Positions 1 to 7,947 of a stretch of DNA of 64,000 nt are shown here, in pieces (within the stretch, counting starts at the first letter, position 1; every line of letters starts with the position of its first letter). The stretch lies in contig NZ_CP107560.1 of the NCBI RefSeq assembly GCF_026427715.1, positions 1-64,000 of the forward strand. The letters run 5' to 3'. The position numbers were made by a program, and so were the translations under genes. The stretch comes from Methylocystis sp. MJC1. GTDB taxonomy: Bacteria; Pseudomonadota; Alphaproteobacteria; Rhizobiales; Beijerinckiaceae. Under the pieces are notes generated by a model. The model saw nothing but the letters and a program-made list of their open reading frames with translations, ran no database searches and was not told the origin of the DNA.

Positions 1-121
1 ATAATGTCCGCCGGCGTTATAACATTCCAGAATCTTGAGACCTGTTCTTCTGAAGGAGTAGAAAACCCTATAAGCTTAAGTAAATTTCATGGCGTCTCGA
101 AACCACGGGAGAGACATAGCG

Positions 122-631
122 TCAAATCTCCGCCCGCCGCAGCATCGCCTTGACGACCAGAGGGTGAATTCGGCCGACCGGGACCATATAGACGTGGCCG
201 ATCCACTTATGAACGAGTACTATGGTCGAGACCACGCACTTCGGAGCGCCGCCTTGCCCGGTTTTCATAACCGAAACGCGCACGTCGAGATGACTGTCGT
301 CGATGCCGAGCAGCAGCTCATTTGCGGTGAGGCCCATAATGGTGAAAATGCCGAGCCTGTCGCCGATCCGGTAAGCGTCCGCCGCTTTGCCAGTCGCGTC
401 GGACATGGAGCCGACGTCTTTTAAGCCGATTTGACGCACGATCCAGTTGCGCAAAGCCATCAGCCATCCAATCCAAGCAGGGGCTGTGCGCGAGGCCCGC
501 AGGAAAATTTCCGTCGGCGTCAGCGCGCCATTGCGCAAGGGGGTGGACCAGGCGTCGTGAAAATCCGCGTGGGCGAGCCATGAACGGAGAGCGCTTTCTC
601 CCGGCGTCGTAGCAGCGAGCACCTCGTTCAT
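122..631 (-). CDS. DUF2867 domain protein
   Basis: A 169-residue protein whose pattern (AHADFHDAWSTPL near residue 20, WLMALRNWIVRQIGL at 56-70, then a beta-rich half ending in HPLVVKAML) matches the DUF2867 family, which has no established function. The ATG at 631 is preceded by a GGAG-type ribosome site. An in-frame ATG at 709 would overlap the upstream membrane-protein gene, so the shorter start is preferred. It is the second gene of a two-gene operon, 26 bp after the membrane protein, and probably under the divergent TetR repressor at 1114. No enzymatic role can be assigned. Confidence 0.75.
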   Translation of the reverse strand: MNEVLAATTPGESALRSWLAHADFHDAWSTPLRNGALTPTEIFLRASRTAPAWIGWLMALRNWIVRQIGLKDVGSMSDATGKAADAYRIGDRLGIFTIMGLTANELLLGIDDSHLDVRVSVMKTGQGGAPKCVVSTIVLVHKWIGHVYMVPVGRIHPLVVKAMLRRAEI

Positions 632-657
632 ACTCCAGCTCCGACGCAACTGATCTG

Positions 658-1032
658 TCACAAAAGCGGCAACGCTGAGAAAAACGCAATTATAAGAAAC
701 ACCGGCCATGCTAGGTGACGGCCGCGACTGACGATCAACGTCGCAAATCCGCTGATGAAAAACGTCGTCGCGATAATGGTGAGGGTGGCCCGACCTTGCT
801 GTTCGAGAGGAAATCTCGCCTGCGCCCAAAGGAGCGCGGCGAATCCCCACCACGCAAGGGTTGTGAGATGCCAAGCGAAGCGCAGAACTCTCCGCGCAAA
901 GACGCTTCTCTCAAGCAGGCCCGCGCGGCGCTCCGGCGACAGCAGCGGTCCGATCAGCTTGCGTTCGCCAAGCCAGGAATGAGTGGCGCCGAGCAAAAAG
1001 ATCAACAGGGCGGCTGCCAGCAGCGTCGTCAT
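658..1032 (-). CDS. small integral membrane protein
   Basis: A 124-residue protein with about four hydrophobic segments (roughly residues 2-18, 53-72, 85-101 and 108-123) separated by short basic loops such as LSPERRAGLLERS. I do not recognise the family. The ATG at 1032 has a purine-rich GGAAGG/CTCC stretch just upstream. It is divergent from the TetR gene at 1114, with two copies of a palindrome between them, so a TetR-repressed membrane protein is the natural reading. A longer open frame running upstream to 1743 is antisense to the TetR gene and was discarded. Confidence 0.7.
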   Translation of the reverse strand: MTTLLAAALLIFLLGATHSWLGERKLIGPLLSPERRAGLLERSVFARRVLRFAWHLTTLAWWGFAALLWAQARFPLEQQGRATLTIIATTFFISGFATLIVSRGRHLAWPVFLIIAFFSALPLL

Positions 1033-1044
1033 GGGGAGGCCTTC

Positions 1045-1060
1045 CATACGTAAGCGTATG
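1045..1060. promoter_or_regulatory. TetR operator, copy 1
   Basis: Palindrome CATACG-TAAG-CGTATG in the divergent intergenic space, 13 bp from the membrane-protein start. The core ATACG-N4-CGTAT recurs at 1092. It is the likely operator of the TetR at 1114 (inference from position and repetition). Confidence 0.75.
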
Positions 1061-1091
1061 GACACGCTACGAGGCAATCTTGCGGGTGTCA

Positions 1092-1105
1092 ATACGCTGC
1101 CGTAT
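1092..1105. promoter_or_regulatory. TetR operator, copy 2
   Basis: ATACG-CTGC-CGTAT, the same core as at 1046-1059, 46 bp away and ending 9 bp before the TetR start codon. This position fits autorepression. Confidence 0.75.
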
Positions 1106-1113
1106 GGTTCGGC

Positions 1114-1662
1114 ATGAGCGAAAAACTGAACAAGCGGGACTGGATTGACGCGGCTTTCAAGATATTGATCGAGGGTGGCGTGGAAGCTGTGCGCGTCGAG
1201 CGTTTGGCCGCCGCGCTCGGCGTGACCAAGGGCAGCTTCTATTGGCATTGCAAGGACCGCGGCGCGCTCCTGGATGCGTTGTTGGAAGTCTGGCAGTCGG
1301 ACGCGACGCATGCGATCATCGAAAACGTTGAGGCGAAGGGAGGCGACGCGCGCGCAAAATTGGCCGCCCTGTTCGCCATTGTCGCACAGGTCGACGGCAG
1401 GCTGGACCGCGCGATAAGAGGCTGGGCGGCGCGGGATTCGATGGCGGCGGATGCGCTGGAAAAAATCGACCGGCGCAGGCAGGATTATCTTGAAGCGCTG
1501 TTTCTCGAAATGGGCTTTAGTCCCGAAGCGAGCCGCGCTCGCGCCCGACTGGTTTACCGCGCCTTGGTCGGGAAATTCATGATGGGCGCGACCTCGACTT
1601 CCGATGACGAGCTTGCAGATTGCCTCAATATCCTTTTGCCCATGCTGGTGCGTGGAGATTAG
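1114..1662 (+). CDS. TetR-family transcriptional repressor
   Basis: 182 residues. The N-terminal helix-turn-helix is clear (AAFKILIEGGVEAVRVERLAAALGVTKGSFYWHCKDRGALLDALL, residues about 13-57), followed by an all-helical ligand/dimer domain. It is divergent from the membrane-protein/DUF2867 operon, and two ATACG-N4-CGTAT palindromes lie between the two starts. It probably represses that operon and itself. The effector is unknown. Confidence 0.9.
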   Translation: MSEKLNKRDWIDAAFKILIEGGVEAVRVERLAAALGVTKGSFYWHCKDRGALLDALLEVWQSDATHAIIENVEAKGGDARAKLAALFAIVAQVDGRLDRAIRGWAARDSMAADALEKIDRRRQDYLEALFLEMGFSPEASRARARLVYRALVGKFMMGATSTSDDELADCLNILLPMLVRGD

Positions 1663-1870
1663 GGCACGTCTCCTTCTTTGTTGGCGACTGGCCCATGCAA
1701 TCGGCATTGCCGAGGCGAACCTGTCGCTGCTCAAGAGCGGCAAGGTCTAGGGCGTGGGGTTTTCCACCACGTTGGCGGCCATCTGCGAGTATCTCCAGCG
1801 CCAGCTGCGATCAGAGAGATCCTGCATGCGGTTATGCGGGCCCCACTTCCCTCGGACGGACATCAAATCG

Positions 1871-2038
1871 CTGACGCTGGACGGTTCGCAGCTCCAGCGC
1901 ATCCTCGATTTGTGGAGCGCGGGGGCTCTTCGAATTCCCCATCTTCGGCGGTTTGCTCTGGAGGAGGTGCGACGCGCCCACGAGGCAATAGGGTCAGGGC
2001 GCGGGCGCGGGCGCGTTGTGCTCGAGGTGCGTTCGTGA
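1871..2038 (+). pseudogene. zinc-type alcohol dehydrogenase / quinone reductase, 3' remnant
   Basis: Only the last ~55 residues of an MDR (NADPH:quinone reductase-like) protein remain: LQRILDLWSAGALRI, then RRFALEEVRRAHEAIGSGRGRGRVVLEV, the characteristic C-terminal signature of the family. Upstream sequence in this frame back to 1754 has no Rossmann motif, so the catalytic and cofactor domains are gone. The stop codon overlaps the GTG of the next reading frame (GTGA), a vestige of an intact operon. Confidence 0.65.
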
Positions 2039-2439
2039 ACGCCTTCAGTGTTCGTCAGTTTTCGTTCCTGCAAGGGGCGGATTCCTACCGTGATCTGCAT
2101 GAGACCGCTGCCTTGCTGCCGGGGGAGTGCCGCTCGTGGCTCGACGTCGGGTGCGGTCTAGGGCTCATGCCACGCATTGCTTCCGCCAGAGGGTACAAAG
2201 CGCGTGGCATCGATCGCAGCGCCGGAATGATCGAGGCGGCGAGGGAACTAGCTGGTTTCCATCGCAGCGCGCCATCGTTTGCATGCTCCGACATCGAGAC
2301 GGCTTTGGCGGCGGGTGAGCGCTTCGATATGGTTTCCGCGTCGTCTATCGTCATCGTCACGGCAGATCCGCTGAAGACGCTTGCGTCGCTGGAGGCGCTC
2401 TCGTTGCGCCGTGTTCCGAAGTTTTCGAGCGCTCTTTAG
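2035..2439 (+). pseudogene. class I SAM-dependent methyltransferase, 3'-truncated
   Basis: 134 residues from a GTG start that overlaps the preceding stop. Motif I is intact (SWLDVGCGLGLMPRIASARG, residues about 37-56) and motif II is present (ARGIDRSAGMIEAAREL). The frame ends just after the motif-III region (ERFDMVSASSIVIV). Class I methyltransferases of this type normally have 200 or more residues, so the C-terminal third is missing. A damaged two-gene operon with the MDR remnant is inferred. Confidence 0.6.
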
Positions 2440-2717
2440 ATCATTCATGATGAGCGCTCACGAAGTCGCACCATGCTGCGACGTTAGCCTTCCCCCTGAG
2501 ACTGGCGAGGCACAGACTGCCTCGCCAAGCAAGGAGCCATTCGGCTCTCAGTCCGCGCCAGTGAAAAGCCTTTCTCCAAGCGCCGCTGCGCCGTGCGCAT
2601 CGTCAACCAAATGTTTGCGCCGATAGCGGAAGCGGTCGCCGTTTCAGCTAAGGACAAACCCTTAATTTGCACGCGAAGCACGCGTCGCGCGCGCTCCGGT
2701 TACAGTCGTGAGCGCGC

Positions 2718-3185
2718 TTAAAGTCCAAGTTCGCTTAGACCGGGATGATCATCGGGACGTCGGCCCAGCGGCCAGTGAAACAGGCGCTGTTCCTGCGCGA
2801 TCGGCAGATCGTTGATGCTGGCGTAACGCCGACGCATCAGACCATTATCGTCGAACTCCCAATTTTCGTTGCCATATGAGCGACACCAATGCCCGGAATC
2901 GTCATGCCATTCATATGCAAAGCGCACGGCGAGACGGTTTCCGGCAAAAGCCCAAAGCTCTTTGATCAAGCGGTAATCGAGTTCGCGCGCCCATTTGCGT
3001 TCGAGGAAGGCTTTGACGGCATCGCGCCCTTGCGGAAACTCGGCGCGGTTCCGCCAAAGCGTGTCGGGCGTGTAGACTTGGACGACGCGGGCGGGGTCGC
3101 GCGAGTTCCAGGCGTCCTCCGCCATGCGCACTTTCTGGCGGGCAGTCTCTTCGGAAAATGGCGGCAGCGGCGGCTTCGATTCCAT
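2718..3185 (-). CDS. DUF1348 family protein (SnoaL/NTF2-like fold)
   Basis: 155 residues with the DUF1348 hallmarks: [55 protein letters not shown] and a tail [15 protein letters not shown]. The family adopts a SnoaL-like cone fold; its substrate is unknown. Length is typical. It is divergent from a TetR regulator at 3269, with two matching palindromes between the starts, so it is very likely the TetR target. Confidence 0.88.
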   Translation of the reverse strand: MESKPPLPPFSEETARQKVRMAEDAWNSRDPARVVQVYTPDTLWRNRAEFPQGRDAVKAFLERKWARELDYRLIKELWAFAGNRLAVRFAYEWHDDSGHWCRSYGNENWEFDDNGLMRRRYASINDLPIAQEQRLFHWPLGRRPDDHPGLSELGL

Positions 3186-3204
3186 GGCGGCGTTCCTTTG
3201 CGCA

Positions 3205-3220
3205 TAGACAGACCTGTCTA
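3205..3220. promoter_or_regulatory. TetR operator, perfect palindrome
   Basis: TAGACAG-AC-CTGTCTA, a perfect 16-bp palindrome 19 bp upstream of the DUF1348 start. It recurs with one mismatch at 3241-3256. Confidence 0.85.
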
Positions 3221-3240
3221 CATGTCTGGGATAGCCTAAG

Positions 3241-3256
3241 TAGACGGATCTGTCTA
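3241..3256. promoter_or_regulatory. TetR operator, near-perfect copy
   Basis: TAGACGG-AT-CTGTCTA, one mismatch from the palindrome at 3205 and 12 bp before the TetR start. Centre-to-centre spacing is 36 bp. Confidence 0.82.
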
Positions 3257-3268
3257 TAGTGTTCCCTC

Positions 3269-3949
3269 ATGATCGCCGAACCCAAATCCGCCCGTCATCG
3301 AATTCTCGAGACGGCGCATGACCTTTTCTATCGCGACGGTGTGCGAGCGACCGGCGTCGATCGTCTGATCGCCGAGGCCCGCGTCACCAAGGTGACGTTC
3401 TATCGACATTTTCCCTCGAAGGATGATCTCATCCGCGCGTTTCTCGAGTATCGCCATGAGAAATGGATGCGCTGGTTTCGCGAGGCGCTCACCTGCAACC
3501 GCTTGCGCCAGAATGAGAGGGCGCGTCGTGACGAACCACTTGCGCCATTGGCCGCCGCGCTCGCGGAATGGTTCGCGCAGCCGTCTTTTCGTGGCTGCGC
3601 ATTCATCAATTCTGTCGCGGAGATCGGCGGCGCGCTGCCGGATGCGACCGCTATCGCCGCGCGCCACAAGGCGGAGATGATCGCGGAAATCGAAACATTG
3701 CTGCCGCAAGACCGTCCAGACCGCGCCATTGTCGCGCAAGCGGCGGCGCTCGCCGCCGACGGCGCGATCGTGCGCGCGCAGACAAGCAAAGCGGCGAGTC
3801 GCGACGCGATCGCGTCGCTACGCCATGTGCTAGGAGCGTTGACCCGTCTGCACGATACTCCCCCTGCCATCAAGAGGGCGGCGTCGCCGCGTCGCCGCCA
3901 AAAACTGTCAACCGAAAATGTTCGTACAAAATCGTCACGAACGACGTGA
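3269..3949 (+). CDS. TetR-family transcriptional repressor
   Basis: 226 residues. The HTH is typical (RILETAHDLFYRDGVRATGVDRLIAEARVTKVTFYRHFPSKDDLI, residues 11-55). The middle part (FRGCAFINSVAEIGG) resembles the C-terminal domain of TetRs that sit beside DUF1348 or oxidoreductase genes. The last ~30 residues are basic and low-complexity and may be an extended tail. It is divergent from the DUF1348 gene, with TAGACAG palindromes between them. Confidence 0.9.
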   Translation: MIAEPKSARHRILETAHDLFYRDGVRATGVDRLIAEARVTKVTFYRHFPSKDDLIRAFLEYRHEKWMRWFREALTCNRLRQNERARRDEPLAPLAAALAEWFAQPSFRGCAFINSVAEIGGALPDATAIAARHKAEMIAEIETLLPQDRPDRAIVAQAAALAADGAIVRAQTSKAASRDAIASLRHVLGALTRLHDTPPAIKRAASPRRRQKLSTENVRTKSSRTT

Positions 3950-4002
3950 TTAGAGAACTGCTGAGGTTTGCCGTCAACAGAGCTTTTCGCGCTTCGTATG
4001 GT

Positions 4003-4644
4003 TCAACGTGAAATCGAGCCATGTTTCGGTTCACTCCGCGCCATGGCGACGAAGCCATCGAGGCGAGTCATACGATCGAGCCATCCTCGGATCTGTCGAT
4101 AGGGCGCGAGAGAGATGTGCCCTTCGGGAGCATGGGCGGTGTAGGTGTACAACGCCACGTCAGCGATAGTCGGCGACGAACCGGTGAAGAAGTCTCTTTC
4201 TATCAGATGCGCATCCATCACTCGGAAGAGTTCGTCGGCAATCCTGTGAGCGCGGGACAAATCATGCCCGGCGTTGAAAAGGCCGACGAGGCGCGCAGCC
4301 GCCGGCCCCGAAACCAGTGGGCCTGCTGCGGCGGAGAGCCATCTTTGAACTTGAGCCGCAGACGCTACGTCCGTTGGCAACCACCGTCGTCGTTCGTCGT
4401 AGCGAGAAGCAAGATACACGAGAATGGCGTTGGAGTCCGCAATGGTGACGGAGCCATCCTCTAGGACGGGTACCTGACCGAACGCGTTACGCGCTAGGAA
4501 AGCCGGGTCTTTTTGGGCCTTTTCACCCAAATTGACATCGATGAGGGTCACGGGAAGCCGCAGCAACGAGATGAGCAACTCGGCGCGGTGAGAATGGCCG
4601 GAGAGTTGAAAGCGATACAGGCGAAGGGGAGATGCGGGCGTCAT
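4003..4644 (-). CDS. glutathione S-transferase family protein
   Basis: 213 residues. The N-terminal thioredoxin-fold domain (LRLYRFQLSGHSHRAELLISLL) has the cis-Pro segment FGQVPVLEDG and the gamma-glutamyl-binding pair ADSNAILVYLA (about 68-78). The C-terminal helical domain contains FFTGSSPTIADVALYTYTAHA, with the conserved N-capping box and Asp. It conjugates or reduces electrophiles with glutathione in the cytoplasm; the substrate is unknown. It lies 24 bp downstream of the flavin-binding protein at 4669 on the same strand, so co-transcription is likely. Confidence 0.9.
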   Translation of the reverse strand: MTPASPLRLYRFQLSGHSHRAELLISLLRLPVTLIDVNLGEKAQKDPAFLARNAFGQVPVLEDGSVTIADSNAILVYLASRYDERRRWLPTDVASAAQVQRWLSAAAGPLVSGPAAARLVGLFNAGHDLSRAHRIADELFRVMDAHLIERDFFTGSSPTIADVALYTYTAHAPEGHISLAPYRQIRGWLDRMTRLDGFVAMARSEPKHGSISR

Positions 4645-4668
4645 CGTATTCGATCCTTGGGCGCGATT

Positions 4669-5310
4669 TCACGGTGCAGTATCATCTGCCGGCGATGGTG
4701 ACACACCTGCGAAGCGAGCGAGTTCCTCCCTCAGCTCTGCGATCTCCCGCTCGAGCGCATTAATTGTCGGCGTGATCTCCGCCTTGGTGTATCGCGGCGT
4801 GATATGTTGTGAGCAGTTCCAATCGTAAGCCTCGACCTCGAACAGCAAGCCTCGTTCGACTTTTGCGCCATACGATGGATCGGTCAGCTTCGCCATGATT
4901 TCGGCGTTTTCAGTGAGATCGACCACGTGCGCGCGGGCCAGAATTTTGAGGCGCGCACGCTGGGGATAATCCATGAAGAACAACGCCGCGCGATTGTCGC
5001 CTGAGAAGTTGCCGAGACTGACGTATTGGCGATTGCCTCGGTAGTCGGCAATGCCGAACATGTCAGGGCCGAGGATCTTGATGAAGCCGGGCGGGCCGCC
5101 GCGATGTTGCACATAAGGCCAACCCGTTGCGCCGATGCTCGCCAGATAAAAACTGTCGCGCATTGTAAGAAATTCGGTTTCGGCCACCGTCAGCTGGTCG
5201 CGCACATCGGGCACATCGTCGTGACGTGCATAGGTTTGGCGGCTGCCGTGCAAAAGCTGCTGATCTCTTACGAGGTCGGTGAAAACAAGGTTCAAAAATC
5301 GTCGTGTCAC
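4669..5310 (-). CDS. pyridoxamine 5'-phosphate oxidase-family flavoprotein
   Basis: 213 residues. The split-barrel FMN-binding core is recognisable: SFYLASIGATGWPYVQHRGGPPGFIKILGPD, then YRGNRQYVSLGNFSGDNRAALFFMDYPQRARLKILARA. The C-terminus carries a helical tail (ALEREIAELREELARF, probable coiled coil). Relatives bind FMN or similar flavins and reduce xenobiotics; the true PNPOx reaction is not implied. It is upstream of the GST gene. A second, diverged PNPOx-family protein lies at 8407. Confidence 0.85.
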   Translation of the reverse strand: MTRRFLNLVFTDLVRDQQLLHGSRQTYARHDDVPDVRDQLTVAETEFLTMRDSFYLASIGATGWPYVQHRGGPPGFIKILGPDMFGIADYRGNRQYVSLGNFSGDNRAALFFMDYPQRARLKILARAHVVDLTENAEIMAKLTDPSYGAKVERGLLFEVEAYDWNCSQHITPRYTKAEITPTINALEREIAELREELARFAGVSPSPADDTAP

Positions 5311-5418
5311 GTGTGGCGCTCCAAGTTCAATTTTCGAACCGTGCTAACAACCTTCCGACAAGTGGGTCTGGCCTGACGTGACAAACCACTTGACCGAATG
5401 AAGTTGATTCTTGTTATA

Positions 5419-5434
5419 TACCGATCGTTCGGTA
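5419..5434. promoter_or_regulatory. remote operator for the TetR at 7238
   Basis: TACCGA-TCGT-TCGGTA, a perfect palindrome about 90 bp before the DsbA-like gene. The same arms occur twice in front of the TetR/DsrE pair 2.4 kb away, so this gene probably belongs to that regulon. Confidence 0.75.
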
Positions 5435-5524
5435 ATGCAAATCGACGGGGCGACTGTTTGGGATAACCGCTCGGAAAAGCGCGAATCGAGACGCCTAGAT
5501 CGAACACGGTCGGAGGGAGTGCGA

Positions 5525-6457
5525 GTGAGAGACAATGCGAAGCAGGGCATGCGATCGGCGAACGACCGAGGTGTCGCGCCGATGGATGTTGAAGCAGTTG
5601 GTCGCGGCGACGCGGTCATTGTGGGACAAGCGTCCCGAGGCTTCTGGAGCTGCGGGCGCAATCGAACAGCTCTTGCGCTCCTGGGCGCGCTATTCTCGAC
5701 ATTCTATTGTGTCGGCGCGTTTCAAGCTGCCGCCGGCGAGCCGCTCGGCGACAAGACGACCGAACCACCGCGCGTCGCTCGCTGGTCGTCACGGGAAAAG
5801 GCCGAAATGGGCGCGTTCATCCGTGAATATCTGCTCGTCAACCCGGAAATCCTTGCCGAGGCGCAGAATGTGCTCGAAGCACGCGAGCGCGTGTTGCGGG
5901 CCAGCGCCTTGCGCGACTCTGTGAAAGCCAACGCCACCGAGCTATTCCACGACATTGACGCAGCCGTCATCGGCAATCGGCATGGCTCGGTCACCATCGT
6001 TGAGTTTACGGACTATAATTGTCCTTACTGTCGTCGCGCAGCGAGCAATCTGGATGTACTTGTAACGAGCGATCCGACGGTGCGGGTGGTCGTCAAGCCT
6101 TTGCCGATTCTCTCGAAGGGTTCGGAGGAGGCGGCTCGCATCGCCCTTGCCGCGAAACGACAAGGGAAGTTTGCAGAAGCCCACAAAATTCTTTCGGGGC
6201 TTCAGGGCGTCGTCAATGCCGAGAATGCCATGCACGCAGTGGCGTCGCTTGGCCTCGATATGAATGCCGTGAAGCGCGATGCGGCAAGCGAGTCCGTTAC
6301 CGCTGAAATCACGGCTGCTCGGACGCTCGCCGAGATTCTTGCGATCCACGGTACGCCTTTTTTCGTTGTCGGAGAGACCATCATCGAGGGCGCACCAGCC
6401 AAGCTTCTCGAAATGCTGAAAACCCAGGTGGCCGATGCGAAGAGGACGGGCCGATAG
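5525..6457 (+). CDS. DsbA-family thiol:disulfide oxidoreductase
   Basis: 310 residues from the GTG at 5525, chosen because GGAGG lies 7 bp upstream; ATGs at 5549 and 5582 are alternatives. A hydrophobic export signal (ALALLGALFSTFYCVGAF) lies about 50 residues in, followed by a helical N-terminal extension as in Com1/BdbD-like DsbA proteins. The thioredoxin fold has the active site CPYC (Cys166 and Cys169) in FTDYNCPYCRRA and the cis-Pro loop HGTPFFVV. It is predicted periplasmic and likely oxidises or isomerises disulfides. Regulation by the TACCGA-N4-TCGGTA palindrome upstream is inferred. The long N-terminus before the signal suggests the true start may be later. Confidence 0.85.
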   Translation: MRDNAKQGMRSANDRGVAPMDVEAVGRGDAVIVGQASRGFWSCGRNRTALALLGALFSTFYCVGAFQAAAGEPLGDKTTEPPRVARWSSREKAEMGAFIREYLLVNPEILAEAQNVLEARERVLRASALRDSVKANATELFHDIDAAVIGNRHGSVTIVEFTDYNCPYCRRAASNLDVLVTSDPTVRVVVKPLPILSKGSEEAARIALAAKRQGKFAEAHKILSGLQGVVNAENAMHAVASLGLDMNAVKRDAASESVTAEITAARTLAEILAIHGTPFFVVGETIIEGAPAKLLEMLKTQVADAKRTGR

Positions 6458-6550
6458 GAGCAGAGCCTCGCGTCGACCCACGTGAAGCGTCACCAATCCT
6501 CGCCCGATGAGAGGCGATGCTGCTTGGAAGGCATTATTGAGGCCTCTCTG

Positions 6551-6990
6551 CTAAAAGACGCTTTCGGTTCGCCGCGAACTTTTGCGCACTTGGATAGTCG
6601 AACACAACAATCTGGACACTCTGATTCGACGGATGTCCAGGAGGCCGGCGGTGCCGAGCCGAAGGCGTCCGAACAAGTTCGAAGCAATCCTGACGCCGCG
6701 TTTGGTAGCCGCGCTGAGCGCATCGAGGACGCGCGGGTTAGGGGGCGAATGGGGATCGGCGGTTCCAGGAACGATGATCGTAACGGTGAACTCAAGAGCC
6801 TCGAGCCCGGCGTCCAGTTCGACACGAAAATGATGCGTGACCACGCTCTTGCTATCGCCACAAACAACAGCTTCGCAGGCGTCGCTCGCGCCGATCCTGA
6901 CCGCCCCGAAAATCGCGCAGGAATGCCGATATCGAAGGAATTACGTCAGAAAGCGTCAGAATCGCCAAGCGATGAATGCGCTTGGTCACT
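6551..6990 (-). pseudogene. GlxA-family AraC-type regulator, degenerate copy
   Basis: Pieces of a PfpI-AraC regulator are spread over shifted frames. The N-terminus VTKRIHRLAILTLSDVIP (from a GTG at about 6990) is followed by a frame change within the next few codons. The piece GLEALEFTVTIIVPG, then RVLDALSAATKRGVRIAS and GTAGLLD follows. It aligns by eye with residues 1-118 of the intact protein at 14958. The AraC DNA-binding half is absent. It overlaps the DMT remnant by a GTGA junction, matching the ATGA junction of the intact pair. Confidence 0.75.
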
Positions 6991-7213
6991 GCTGAATCTC
7001 CTGCACTACATGCGGCGCCAATTGCACGAATGCGACACCAGCTAAGACAAGCGCGATGCCGATCAGGCGCCCAGCGCCTAACCGCGACGCTCCTGCGCCG
7101 AAGAGATCCAAGTGGTCGATTGACCCCGGTGCGAGCACCTGCGCTGAGACGACAAAAAGAATGACAGCGCTGATTCCTATGCGGGGCGCGAGTAGTATAA
7201 CCATGAGGGTGTA
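6986..7213 (-). pseudogene. DMT-type permease (YdcZ-like), C-terminal fragment
   Basis: About 72 residues (VILLAPRIGISAVILFVVSAQVLA, then GRLIGIALVLAGVAFVQL) match the C-terminal half of the intact permease at 14482 (FLAPRFGISAVFLSAVSVQIL, GIALILAGLAMTQI). The first two transmembrane segments are lost at the junction with the TetR gene at 7238. Confidence 0.75.
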
Positions 7214-7237
7214 GTTCCTGCAGGTTTTGGTTCGCGC

Positions 7238-7807
7238 TCAAGCCCCCTTGAGCAATTCCTCGGGCAATCCCTTCAAGAACTCACGGAAGGGGCGCGGGGT
7301 CCCGATGCCGCGCGAGAGAACGAGACTGCCCTGCAACATGATCATGGCTCGCTCTGCGCGCGCACGCGCTGTCCGCCTGTCGACGCCTGCATCGGCCAGC
7401 ACGCTTGACAGGGCCGCAATCCACGCTTCGAAAACTTGTTTGATCAATTCGGTGAACGGCCCTTCGGCTATCCGTCCCGAGGACAGCATATTGAGAAGGC
7501 ACGCTTGGCGACCGCCGGAATAGAACTCGTCGAGCCGGCGAACCATATCGTCGATCCTCTCGACCGGCGACCCAGGCCCTCTGAGCGGGGCCAGCACATT
7601 TTCGTCGAGCCAGGCGCCGGCAGTTTCGAGAACCTCGCGCGCCATTTGCTCCTTTCCCTGGGGAAAGCGGTGGTAGAGGCTAGCCTTTTTGAGCCCGGTA
7701 GCTTCCGCCAGCATTGCGAGCGTTGCCGCTTCATATCCCACGTCCCGAAAGACGGCGCTGAGCCGCAACATCAACTCCTCGTCTTCGACCGACGGCTTCC
7801 GTCCCAT
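7238..7807 (-). CDS. TetR-family repressor (YxaF/LmrA-like)
   Basis: 189 residues. The HTH is LMLRLSAVFRDVGYEAATLAMLAEATGLKKASLYHRFPQGKEQMA (12-56). The C-terminal part (CLLNMLSSG, ARAERAMIMLQGSLVLSRGIGTPRPF) is characteristic of the LmrA/YxaF-like branch. The ATG at 7807 has GGAGGAGG just upstream. It is divergent from the DsrE/PNPOx/reductase genes, with two TACCGA-N4-TCGGTA palindromes between them; a third copy is in front of the DsbA-like gene. Confidence 0.9.
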   Translation of the reverse strand: MGRKPSVEDEELMLRLSAVFRDVGYEAATLAMLAEATGLKKASLYHRFPQGKEQMAREVLETAGAWLDENVLAPLRGPGSPVERIDDMVRRLDEFYSGGRQACLLNMLSSGRIAEGPFTELIKQVFEAWIAALSSVLADAGVDRRTARARAERAMIMLQGSLVLSRGIGTPRPFREFLKGLPEELLKGA

Positions 7808-7827
7808 GTGTCGCCTCCTCCGGTGTA

Positions 7828-7845
7828 TTACCGACCGATCGGTAA
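7828..7845. promoter_or_regulatory. TetR operator, copy 1
   Basis: TTACCGA-CCGA-TCGGTAA, a perfect palindrome in its arms, 21 bp upstream of the TetR start at 7807. Confidence 0.85.
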
Positions 7846-7885
7846 ATTACGCTTGACTTCGCTCTCTGGGCGCCTCAGACATATC

Positions 7886-7903
7886 AGACCGATCGCTCGG
7901 TAA
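7886..7903. promoter_or_regulatory. TetR operator, copy 2
   Basis: AGACCGA-TCGC-TCGGTAA, sharing the ACCGA-N4-TCGGT core, 44 bp upstream of the DsrE-like start at 7948. Confidence 0.8.
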
Positions 7904-7947
7904 TTGTCAAACCCCGCCGACACGGGGAACGTAGAAGAGGAGACACC

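Noticed and set aside
89..424. Open frame on the + strand
   Set aside because: Antisense shadow of the DUF2867 gene, with no ribosome site or family pattern.
2484..2681. Minus-strand frame with LSLAETATASAIGANIW and RTAQRRLEKGFSLARTESR
   Set aside because: Faintly like an AraC/HTH fragment, but too short and without context to support a call.
6482..7045. 187-residue + strand frame after the DsbA-like gene
   Set aside because: It runs antisense to the recognisable GlxA/DMT remnants and has no protein-like composition.
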